From Hermatobates lingyangjiaoensis (taxonomy: Eukaryota; Arthropoda; Insecta; Hemiptera; Hermatobatidae), in NCBI GenBank assembly GCA_026182355.1, contig JAPFBL010000048.1, positions 806,001 through 870,000 of the forward strand: DNA of 64,000 nt, in the 5' to 3' direction. The position numbers and the translations under genes were made by a program. Shown one piece after another: positions 30,980 to 42,700 of the stretch; position 1 is the stretch's first letter; the number at the start of each line of letters is the position of its first letter. The notes beneath the pieces are model-generated. The model did not search any database. It had not been told where the DNA came from and worked only from the letters and a program-made list of their open reading frames with translations.

Positions 30980-33900
30980 AAAGAGAAAAACTCTGGATTT
31001 CTGAAATAAAACACTGACTCACTATTATTTTCAATGGCCTCATCATCAGGAAAATATACCCGAAACGCTCCAAAGGTTATAACGACTGACTTGGGTTCAA
31101 AGGAACACTCAAACAGTGTAGCCAACTTTCGGAGAGAGGGGAGACAAGGTAGATAAAGAAATGAAAGCCAAATAAAGATTAAATGAATGAAATGATTAAC
31201 TAAAAAGAAAATTGAAAACAAATAACAACTAGTAAAAACCAAACTAAAAATAAAAACAAAAAAATAAGTAAAATATAATATATTAAAGGAACAATTTACG
31301 ATTGAGGTTAGGCCAGGAGCAGATCTAATCTCTAATTAGTTTGCATTTTATGTTTTTGCAACTACAATATAAGTATATGTAGGTGTACATAATTCCTAAA
31401 TTCTTATTAATATGTGAATTTTATTTGCAAGTTCGTTAATTGAGTTGTAAAAGCTACATGAATTTTAAAAATATTTTAAAAAAAATTAAATATTTACATG
31501 AACAGGAGGAAAAATGTGTTCAATGCTTGAGAAGCTCAAAAGTGACTTTTTTATTAACTAAATGATAAATTAAATCAATAGCCCAATAATCTAACGTCAC
31601 AAGTTAATATTTCAACTCTGCTCTTTATTGGAGATGTTTTAATATCTAATTACTACCGAATTAGATCGGTGAATCTACCGATGATTCACAGTAAAAACTT
31701 TGCAAATGAAACTGAAAATTTTTGAAACGTAAATCAGATTTTACAAACCATTCTATTTAGGATAGTCTAACTAAACAACAGTGAATGAGGACTAAATAAC
31801 TGTATATAGGTTCGAAGTCGTAATGAGAACTTCCATGACTTATGGCAATATTAGTAATAATATGTAATTGAATCTAACATACCAATCATAAAACATGATG
31901 ATGGACCATTGCAGATGGTTTCAACTACTAAGAGAAGCTGACAAAGCATTCAAGGAAACCCTACACCACACACGCTTCGTCATTCCTATCCCATTAGGGC
32001 AATCAATACGAAACATTCTCGATGGATACTGAACAATATTCATGCTTTTCTTAAACTTTAACAATAAAATATACTCAGTTATAAAAAATAATAGATTAAA
32101 CATATAGGTCAGTAATTTTACAGACAAAATTCTACAATTAAAAAATATAGACCATTCTTAAAATATATATATATATCCTACTGATATGAAAATAATAAGT
32201 TAGAACGTAAACCACAAAAAAAATCCAATGATGAACTAAATTTTTTCGGTCAGGAACAGTCTTCATCAAGTAGGTGATACTTAACATCAAAAGGAAAGAT
32301 AATGTTATGAAAAAGGTTTTAAAAAGTAATTTGTTATCTGAATATATTAAGCAGTCCAAACTTACTGAAATTAATATGTCTTAATTCTGATAGAACACAA
32401 TTAGAAATAAAACAACCCTACAAAGGTTAATTTCCCTACAGACTGATCCAAGAATAGAATTCATTAATAGAAATAAGTGTGTTTATAAACATTTAACAGT
32501 CAGCCTCTTACATTTTAAAAAACTGAATTGCATGAAGCAGGAAAAATCAAATTTCATGACCGAACCAATAACATGATACATGTTTCGTTCGATTATAATT
32601 AGGACAACACTAAACAAATTTCGTTTTACTTCATTTCAAAGTCTTCATTCAGAGACGGTTAATCAAAATTGCAAGTAAAAAAAGTGTAATTAATTTACTA
32701 TTGAAAAATTATTAGAACTGTATTTTTAAAACCATCGTAATACCTTAGAATTAAATCTACTTTCATGTAAACTAACAAAGTAATAACTATACCAATTTAA
32801 AGTTATTACACCGAACTATTTAAACTCATACCCCCACCAATCATCTAAATACAGTTTTAACAATATACCAGGAAATCACTAATTCTGAATTCCTGAAGCC
32901 TTCATGTTTCGTCTTCAACTAATTACATTAAAATAAAACTTATTTGTAACATACGGTTTATTATTAATATATTGACTAAAAACTGTAAAATACGTTCTAC
33001 ACTGAATGGGTTTTTAAAAAGGATATCATTATTATTTCATTTGTTCCTAAGTAAAACAAATAAATTAGTTATAAAAAATCAGAAGAGTTTTAAAAATATT
33101 CATCATTCAACTTTAAATATTCAAAAAATAGGAACACTATGATGTGAAACTAATCAAAAGAAATTAGGTACACTATGTATATTTAAATATCACAGATGAT
33201 CTAATTCACACCATATATAAGGAGTGGATAAAATTATCTCTCTTAAAACAATTCCAAAATAACCTGCAATAAAAAAAATACTCCATCTGAATAAAAAGGA
33301 AACCATAAAATTATTTCATACAAGTACATCATTTCATACATTGTGAGAAATCCTCCAATGAATACAAATAATTCCATTATAAATAATATCACATTAAAGA
33401 CACCTATGAAATGGGAGCAAAGCAAATATTTATATTCACGAATCATCCATGATAACAAGACATCATTTAATCCATCAATAATAAACTGGTAAAACACGTA
33501 TTCCACGTATGAATAGTTGAAATCTTCAAACTATATTTTAAAATGCATATTGTAAAATAAAACTTCAGGAGGTTCCGAGAGGATACTAAATTTACATTAT
33601 ACTATAGTCATGAATCATACGTTACCAGGAAATTAGTCCAAAGAAACCTAACCTTAATAACAACATTCACGTATACGTTCTCATGGATTACATGTAAAGT
33701 GTTTAACAAGCAGAAACATTCACAACATTTCTGTAATACAATAAAATTAACGAGGGTAATCGTTTTTATAACCCACCTTAACATTCCATGGAGTGAACGA
33801 TAAGGAACAATTAAGTACCGTTTTAGTTCTGACCGAAAATAATTGACCGGAACAATTAATAGTACAGATTACTTACACATATTTTTATATCAGCTAATTA

Positions 33901-34446
33901 CACATTAACACTTAAATGAATGTCATACATTTTGCTGCAAATGATTTTATAATTATTAACTCACCACAAAGCTGGCAGCAACATTACAAATTTAGCAGTT
34001 AAATAGTAAATTATTAAATTATCAACATAACACATGAAAATGGTATACAATATATAATCAGTAAAATAATAAAAATTAACCTTATTAATGCAACAAATGA
34101 AATAAACAAAGATAAGAAGAATGACAACTACAAAACAATTTCAGTAATTCCTAAACGCCGTGTTCATTGAAAAAAAAATTACCCTATACATTTCTAAACT
34201 ATTAATGCCTATGTTTTATAAATTCATATAATTACTCTTAAAAAACATTAAAAATAAAGAAAACCATAATCCACTTGAAATAATTCATATTGATGGTCAT
34301 TTGTTAGTAACTGCTGTATATCTTTTGTGAATAAAGGATTGAAGTTCAACAAAAGAACATCTATTCACAGCCGACATAACAAGTATAAAGTTCATACAGC
34401 AAGTACATAATTATTCACTTGCACGTGGAAAGTGAACTGTATAAAA
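30980..34446. other. Intergenic DNA upstream of the Nudix gene
   Basis: AT-rich with no recognised gene. 31030-31080 has a degenerate foldback-end block (CCTCATCATCAGG and CCCGAAACGCTCC), and 32230-32270 another (minus strand TTGATGAAGACTG ... GACCGAAA). Both look like old Penelope-type terminal sequences. Confidence 0.45.
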
Positions 34447-35053
34447 ATGCGAGTTTTTAGGTGTTCTTGTATTATAGTGAAAAAGGATGATAAAGTTTTA
34501 TTAGGCTTCAACAAACGGGGCTTTCATAAGAATAAATGGACACCGATCGGAGGTTTCTTGTTACCTCGAGAGCCATTAGATGTTGGTACAGCAAGGTAAA
34601 ATTAACCTTTAACTTAACAAAAGCGCATATTTTCTATTGTATAAATATACGTAATTTAATACAATTTTTCTTATTCAGGATCCTGAAAGAGCAATGTGGT
34701 CTTACGTGCGAAAAGTTTAATAAACTTGGTAAAATAGAAATTAGGTATGCTGGAATCCAAGATGTACTGTACATTCATCTCTTTGAAACCGAAGGTACCT
34801 CAGGAGAAATAAAAGAGAGTATTGGTAAGGATAAATAAAAAAGTATATATATCAAAATATTTTTGAATTTGTTTAAGCAAATGAGTTTTCAGATGTGAAT
34901 CCCAAATGGTTCAACCCCAATGAAATACCTTACAATGAAAGCTGGCCGGATGTTTCTTACTGGCTCACACCAGCTATATCAGGAAAAAGAGTTAAGGGGA
35001 CATTCTTGTACCAAAATGATGATCTTCTTTACCAAGATATGATTCCAGTGTGA
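34447..35053 (+). CDS. MTH1/NUDT1-like Nudix protein with degenerate active site
   Basis: Three exons, 34447-34595, 34679-34824 and 34893-35053, join in phase (GT-AG borders) to give 151 residues, close to mammalian MTH1 (156). The N-terminus (RCSCIIVKKDDKVLLGFNKR), the Nudix box at residues 36-58, and the tail with WFNPNEIPYN, WPDVSYW (116-122) and a YQNDDLLYQD ending all match the MTH1 family, which hydrolyses oxidised purine nucleoside triphosphates in the cytosol and mitochondria. The Nudix signature GX5EX7REUXEEXGU is only partly kept: Gly36, Glu42, Arg50, Glu54 and Gly57 are present, but the Glu after Arg is Ile51 and the second Glu of EE is Gln55. WPDVSYW has Val where MTH1 has a second Asp that contacts the base, and KWT replaces KWN. 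The frame is open across all exons, so it looks like a maintained gene rather than a pseudogene. An AATAAA lies about 60 bases past the stop. Activity is doubtful; family placement is firm. Confidence 0.83.
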
Positions 35054-36964
35054 CAAAATTTCTTTATATTTTTCCATTCTTTATTAGAATTTGATACGAA
35101 CTAAAGATTTTTGAAAATAAAAAAGGATATTGGTTTAGTTCATTATATTTAAAGATGTGTTTATTTCCACCAATATTGATTGTATTTAATATTTACTTAT
35201 TAATTAATGTCAGTCTAACTGAAATGATTTTGTTTTGAAATTATAACTTTTCCAAATAAAAGTGTTTATTCTTAAACCTAATTGAGTATTTAATTATTAG
35301 ATTCTAATTTTACTAACAAGGTAAGCATGTCCTATTAAATATATATATATTCCTTTTAATATCATATTTCTTTAATCAATAAAAAAGTTTGATTCTTCTA
35401 ACATTACTTCCAGTTACTTATCAAAAAAACTTGTAAATTTTAAGTAGAATGAAAGTATACGGATTAATTATGTTGTTTCTGAATTAATTTGATAAAAGTT
35501 GTTTCAAAATGAAAAGACATTTTTATTTTACGATTAGCTGTTCTTATTGTTATCAGTTATTAGATATATATAAATTATTTGAAGGTATATTTTCCACCTG
35601 AAAAAACAAATTTTAGACGACCTTTTGCGACTAACATACTTTTTCCTAATAACGCTTAACTGATTTTTGTAAAATTAACAGTTTGTGAAAGGTCATTGAA
35701 AAAAATAATATTTAGGAAGATATACATCCTCAAACAGGTTTTGTTAATGTCAAAATTGTCAAATTATTAAGTCTTGTAAAGCTTTAGTGTTTAAGAAAAC
35801 TTCTTTTGGAATTCCTTTGGGAACAAAAATATAATGTAAAACTTATTTCTTAGTGTTATTTTAATGTGGTCATTAAGGAAGAAGTTATAACATTACTAAA
35901 GTCAACGAAGAAATTTATCACAACATATTTGACGAGTAAATATTATTTAAAGGGTAAAGTGCTTTATAAAAATATAATGACCTAGAACACCAATAAAATA
36001 CGAAGGAAATTACCATGAATTTTTAAAGAGATCCATCATTGTTTTGTAGGAATATAATAAATCTGTAATTAATTTATGTTTTAACGTCACAGTTATCTAC
36101 CAACATTTAAAGAATTTAACTGCTTTATCTGTATCTTCATACGTTTATTAAATATTTGAAGGAAAATAAACTTTTCTTTATTAGCTAATTAATAAGTATG
36201 TTTTAGGAATATTTGGTAAAATCATGTATTAAATAATAAAATATTAGGTGCATTATAAACTAAAATTGGAATATCAAGGAAATTTAGGTGTTGGAAAATG
36301 TTTGTTTACCTTTACCATTAGTGGCTATTGACAAAGATAAAAAGCACCATGTAGGGATGCAAAATTTACAGGTACTTTTAGACGAAAGTGAATATTCGAT
36401 CACTCATACGTAAATAACTAAACTCTCCATGAGCAATTTTCTTGGAAAGTCAGTGAATGGTTATATTTACATGGAGATTAAACAAATAATCATGACTTTT
36501 TATTAAATCCTTATTGAAAGTGCAATAATTATCGTAAAGGTTTTTCATATACTCCATACTTAACTATTCTAGAGGGCTGTGGAGATGCTAGTCAAGATGA
36601 AAAATAATCAGTTCATCATCAATATTGACGTTTCGTCAATATTTATTAATATTTTCAAGGCTATAAGAAACAATAAATTTTCTCTGTATTATTTTGTCAT
36701 TAATGTTGATTACAGCCGAGAAAATGTAAATAAATATTGACAAAACGACGGCGCTAAACAAAGAACAGGAAATAACTTTCTCTTACAATAAATTAACATC
36801 TAAGGATTACAATTCAATTTATGTAAATTTATTGTTATATTTTTTATATACTTTATTCTTTACAATTTTATAATTTTTTTCGACCAGATTTCACAAAACT
36901 AAATTAAAGCAATGCATGCAATACACTTGTCACAGGTAATGCCTGCTAATTTTTAATGAACTCT
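35054..36964. other. Intergenic DNA past the Nudix gene
   Basis: The Nudix poly(A) signal lies at 35116-35121. 36610-36760 is an imperfect inverted pair with GACGTTTCGTCAATATT and AATATTGACAAAACGACGG, likely another decayed foldback of the family B type. Nothing else recognised. Confidence 0.5.
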
Positions 36965-37755
36965 TTTTACTTTACTATAAGTAAAGTATAGTGATCGTGA
37001 AAAAATTCGATCTCGAGATTTTGAATTGTATGTTTTGATGTCCCAAAAGTCGTTTTATTAATTTTTTTCGATGATGTCTGAGTGTGGTGGGTGGGTGTGT
37101 TAGCATTGCTTGTTACCAAGCTACCGGTCCAGAATCTTTGATGGATCAAGTTGATATTTTACACAAAAATGAGCCTCATAAAGTAGATGATCCCTATTGT
37201 TTGGGAAGAATTATGCATGACAGAAAAGTCACTTTTTTTGCCAAAAACCGTTTTTTAGTAAACATTTTTTTCTCCTAAACTGCTAATTCTAGAGTTTTTT
37301 TAATTTTGGCAATATCTTTGAGGCATCAAAAGGAACAAACGAAAAATATATTTAGAATTTTAAAACAACGGGAACTATTTTTTTTTAATAAAATATAAAA
37401 ATTTTGTCTTATAATTCAATCTCAAAGCTTGTGAGAGCGATACAAGCGATAACGTTTGACGGATCAAAATGAAACTATAATTTAAAATAAAACATCATAT
37501 AGAAAATGAGATGAGATGTTTTGTTTCAAAATTACATTCACCAAAGAGGCGTTAAAGTACAATTTCTGTAAAGAAATTGTTTTTTTGATGCTAAACGGCT
37601 CATTAAAAAAGCATAAAAATTTCACTAAAAGTGGAACAAAAAATTAGCAATTAACAAAAAAATTCATGGAATTTCAATCACGGTAAAGAACAATAAAGCT
37701 ATAAAAATTGTTTATTTATCCTGGACTAAAAGATCACCTGCTATACTTGTCGAAT
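36965..37755 (+). mobile_element. ~790-base DNA-transposon-like element, left copy of a large inverted pair
   Basis: The outer end starts near TACTTTACTATAAGTAAAGTA, a small palindrome, followed by TATAGTGATCGTG. The inner end is GATCACCTGCTATACTTG, so the two ends share an imperfect terminal inverted repeat (AAGTATAG with GTGATC). No transposase frame is visible. A second copy lies in inverted orientation at 38263-41715, and a diverged copy of the outer third is at 9595-9870. Confidence 0.6.
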
Positions 37756-38262
37756 ATTTGATATTTTTTCACAATGTTTACATTGACTTGGAAATTTTTG
37801 AGCAAAACCACTGAGATAAACTTAGACTGTTCTAGTTTAATAGTTCATATTTATTTTATTATTTTCAAAAATTAGGAGCTCCCAACTATAAATGATTTAA
37901 ATTATATTGAATAGCTGGCTTCGACTTTGAGTTGAGTATGTAAACTGGCTAATTACTAGTATATTTTTTCTCAATATACATTTATAACAAGCTTATAACA
38001 GAGTACAAGACGCAGGAAAAAAAATAACACTAACTCAGAGAAAATTGGTATATCATTTTCGACAAAAGAGAAGGAAAATGATTTTAATAAATACTAAGAA
38101 GCCATAAAATTCCCAGTATAATAATTCCATAAAAGACCAAAAATGTAAAAGATAATTAAAATTGAAATCTTTCCTTTGAAGATTAATAAATGTAATTATC
38201 GTACATCCTTAATTATAAATGATCTTAAAACGACATTTCTTCTTCAATTCTACAAGTATAGC

Positions 38263-39590
38263 AGGTGATCCCTTAGTTCAGGATAAACAAACGGTTTTTA
38301 TAGTTTTATTGCTCTTTGTCCTGATTGAAATATCATGATTTTTTTTTATAAATTGCTACTATTATTAATATTAAATGGTGACTATAGCACTGCGTCTTTA
38401 AAAAAAAAACTATTGTACTTCCCCCCTTCTGTACTAAAGTACCCCAGTAGTTAGCTTCAACGCCTCCAAGATGCTCAGCACTTTTGCTGGTTCCAGCGGT
38501 GAAAGTATTTCTATGATTTTGTTGAGTCCCAAAGCACCTACCTCTGTGCAGCAAAGTTGCCTTACAGTCAGCAGTCAGCAGGTCCAATGGTGTTTATTCC
38601 TCTTTGCAGAATCTGCACAAACCATCACTGACAATGTCCATTCAGGCTCCCTATGTTTCAGGAGAAAGTAACTTCCTTTCTCCTTCTTCGGGTCCTCAGG
38701 TGCACTTGCGGGAGGTTGGCTCCTACTAGTTAGCGCTTTTGGACCCTCTGCACTTCCGGAGGATAGTCTCCGGACTTCCTTCTCCTTACATGGAAAAATC
38801 CCTGAAGCTCTATCGGTGGTATTTTGTCTGCTCCGGCAGAGCACCGCATACCAGAGTAAGGCTATTTACTCAAGGAGGTCGGCTGGTAACCTTGAGGATC
38901 CGTTCATAATACAGTAACCTATGTATCATCCATCCTTCTGCACGGATCGCATAACACTTAGATGGGGGCTGGAATAAAAGGAGGGTATTTGGGGATTAGG
39001 AAGGATGTAAAACGAAAGTGGTCAGGCCTAGCTCCTGATCACCTTCTCCCCCTCTTTCGTTTGTCCCTGCATATAGAAGGTTAACAGCCTCGTGAAGGCC
39101 GAAAGTCGGAGTTCAGTGTTAGAGGCTATTAGTGGCGCTTAATCACTCCATTACCACCCCTTATAAATTGCTAATTTTTGGTTCCATTTTTGGTCAATTT
39201 TTTTAATGAGTTTTAGCATAAAAAATTTTTTTCTGAAAACAGAAATAGTTTTTAACGCCCCTTTGGTGAATGTAATATTGAAAAAATATCTCAATTCATT
39301 CTGAATATAATGTTCTATTTTAAAGCATACTTTCATTTTGATCCATCAAACGGTATGGCTTGCATCACTCTCACAAGCTTTGAGATTGAATTATAAGTCA
39401 AAATTTTTACATTTTATTGAAAAAAAAAATATTTCCCGTTGTTTTAAAATTCTGAATATTTTTTTCGTTTATTGCATTTGTAACCTCAAAGGCAATGCCA
39501 AATTTTTAAAACTCTCGAATTAGCAGTTTAGGAGAAAAAAATGTTTTCTAAAAATTGATTTTTGGCAAAAAAAAGTGACTTTCTCTTTTT
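38263..39590 (-). mobile_element. Inner part of the inverted copy of the 790-base element, split by a LINE-derived insertion
   Basis: 38263-38358 plus 39161-39590 together are the complement of about 37225-37753 (shared blocks include TCTCAAAGCTTGTGAGAG and TTCTCCTAAACTGCTAATTC). The LINE-derived element 38359-39160 is inserted into it with a 13-base duplication. The copy stops at GAAAGTCACTTTTTTT near 39590. Confidence 0.75.
38359..39160 (-). mobile_element. LINE-derived ~800-base retroelement, copy 1
   Basis: Flanked by the exact 13-base duplication TTATAAATTGCTA (38346-38358 and 39161-39173). Read on minus it starts GGGGTGGTAATGGAGTGATT, passes a degenerate zinc-knuckle region (DCKATLLHRGRCFG) and ends in CGCAGTGCTATAGTCACC followed by an AT-rich (TAA)-like tail. 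It is about 802 bases long. Confidence 0.85.
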
Positions 39591-39757
39591 TATAAATTTA
39601 AGGTAATATTAAATAGTCAAAATACTCTTTTTAAGTTTATTTCTATATTTATTACAACATTTATATTTATTATTAATTTATTACAACATTTATGAATTTA
39701 CATTACATATAAAATATCATGTACAAGTATTAGACAGAATATGAGGCTAAGAGGTGT

Positions 39758-42700
39758 TCAGTAGGTTACAGGGATGACTATATGACGGGAGGAAGAAGAA
39801 GAAAGGTCCTCAATCATACTAGTGGCAAGGCGGTGGGCGACTGACTTTCTGATCACGTCAATCTTGCTCAGCAGGGACTCGGAAGTCTCTGACTGGGCTA
39901 GGTCGGAGAGACACTCCAGCACGACAAGGCATTGAGTCGTAGTGAGCAGAGGCCGGTGGACCTCCAGCAGGGAGTAGACATCCGAGAGGACGCTGCTGTA
40001 GAAACTGAAACACATTTTACTTCTCAATTAGTCAATGACACAATCCTGCAGTTAAAGCATATTAAACTATGGATTATACTATTTTACGAATTAAAACCAG
40101 GAAATAGTTTCTAACAAAATCTGAGTGTTTTATTATGGAGTATTATGTATTACGTAATATTTTACATAAGTACGAAGAAGAATTCTACTAAAACATTTCA
40201 TTTTTAGAGAAAATACACGCGGGGATTCATTATTTATATATCACTTGCAATGTTCAACTCTCATATAATAGTGTATAGTGCTTAAATTGTGATTTTGTCC
40301 TTGATCCCATAACCTTTGGGAACTTTGGATGAGCAACGATTTGCTCAAACCGTCTCCAACGATTGGGTTTGAGACACTCCACGGGATCCAAACCGCCAGT
40401 GCACCAGTGCTCTTAGTTTCCCTCTGCACTGCACTGTTATCTCTCCTGACCACATTTCAAAACGAAAATTAGTCTGTAAATGTATTTGGTTCCAGTTGGG
40501 ATATGACTGACGAAGACCACTTGTTACGGTCGAAAGGTCTGTCTTTTTTCTCATTTCTTACTATCATTTGGACGTTGATTGTTATTTCACGTGTTTATTG
40601 TGAAAGCTTGTTATACATTATTATATTACAATATATTACTTAATATAACTTCATACTTAATGTATGTAATACGTTACATACCTAGATGCCCAATACATAT
40701 GTATATAATAACCTAAAATTACAAATTAATAATATTGAAATATAATTAAGATTGGAAATGTCTGTTTTTTATTACATGAGTTTTGTCTGACAAACAAACA
40801 TCTCTTTTGCTTTGTTTCGCTTGGCCTGTTATACAAATATAGCAGAACATTGGTCTAGGTGAAGTGTGTTTATGTTTTCACCAACCTTATATATCGATGA
40901 GAAAACGATCCGAAACTGACTCCTTAAGTTAAATATAAACAAAACTTTATATTTTTGTTGTTTATAAAACTACAAATTTTTTTATAAACAAAAACATTAT
41001 TAAATAAATCTCCATTTTTCGGGAAAAAGAAATAATTAAAAATAATTCATCAACCTTGATTCAAAAGGTGCTTAAAAATATAATTTTTATTCAATACACC
41101 TAAATATAAGCCATGACAGTAAAATTGAAAAAATAATTCAATATAAATGAATATCATTAAAATATAAAAAAACAATAAGAAAATATATTAAACAAAGAAG
41201 TAAGAATTGCACTAAGAAAATACTAATGAAAACAATAAATTTCACTAAAAACTTTCTACCAAGAACAAGGCCCACCTTCCGGTAGGCGTACTTAGTTATG
41301 ACTTATTATCTCATCTTATGTAATGAGGGAGACGGGCGGTATGAGCATAATTTAGAACTAGAATGAAAATTAAATTAATAAAATGTGCAATTAAATCTAG
41401 TTTCAATATAATCATAAAAGAAAAAAAAAGTGACTTTCCCATCATGCATAATTCTTCCCAAACAATAGGGATCTTCTTCCCTATGAGGCCCATTTTTGTG
41501 TAAAATATCAACTTGATCCATCAAAGATTCTGGACCGTAGCGTGGTAACAAGCAATGCTAACACACTCACCCACCCACCCACCCACCCACCCACACCACA
41601 CAGACATCATCGTAAAAACGTCATAAAACGACATCTGGGACCTCAAAACATATAATTCCGTCAAAATCTCGAGATCGAATTTTTTCACGATCACTATACT
41701 TTACTTATAGTAAAGTAAAAAAGCCCAAGTTCAAAAAATTTAATTCATCTCTACTTTTATATAACTGCATCTTGACCTAACATCAAAGTTCAGTCATATT
41801 CAAGTTGTGACTGTGAGGAGGAGTACTGAGTTCAAAAGATTGCAGTATTTTTTCTGAATTTTTTACTGTGGTTTATACGTCATATAGTATCACTCCACTT
41901 TTGCTACTTAAATGTGCACAATCATTCATGCGTATCTCTTTGCCTATCCCTAAATCCAATCCATCTTGGATTATCCCTAAATAAAGCAACACGAGAGTTT
42001 AAAATTTATAAAATGCTTATAAAGTCAGTCCGATATTTAGCATTCACAACGATAATTGCTTTTCAAGATATTCTATTGTTCTACACTTCCATATGGACAT
42101 ACATCTCAGGTTTTATATGTAATTTTTCAATAAATTATTATAGTATCTGCAGATAATTTACTTATCAAAATTTTCATCATTACATGAACTCCTACTACTG
42201 TCATCAAAGTTAACGCAACATAAAACTTATGCAGAGGGCTCAAAAACTGTCATTAAAGGAATGCTCTAGTGGAGAATGCAGAATACTTGATAATAACAGT
42301 ATTGTTAAAATGATATATTTATAAACAAACCACTATTTTCAAACAACAACGTTTATATTTATTCAATTAATCACTAAATATTGAAAAAAATCAATAATTA
42401 TTTACACAGCAGTTTATCAAAAACTGAAAGATTCTTTTTTATCATTGATACTCTTGGCATAAAAGGTCACCGCCCACTACGACCAGAGGAATAAGAAGAA
42501 AACTGAAATGTCAAATACTCCTTAGTTATGGGCCTTCATTGTAGGATTTCATTTTATAAATTATTCTTTCAATCTGGTCTCCTTATTCACCTTGAAATTA
42601 TTATTTCCACAAGACTATCCGTGACCCTTGGTGTCACTCAAAAATTATAACAATGCTTGACTACCCGTGACCCTTTGTGTCACTCAGAAATTATAACAAT

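Noticed and set aside
36965..37000. Helitron 3' end (hairpin then CTRR)
   Set aside because: There is a short palindrome but no CTRR after it, and the element's two ends look like imperfect terminal inverted repeats.
41569..41596. CRISPR-like or regulatory direct repeat
   Set aside because: It is a simple (CCCA)n microsatellite in a transposon copy.
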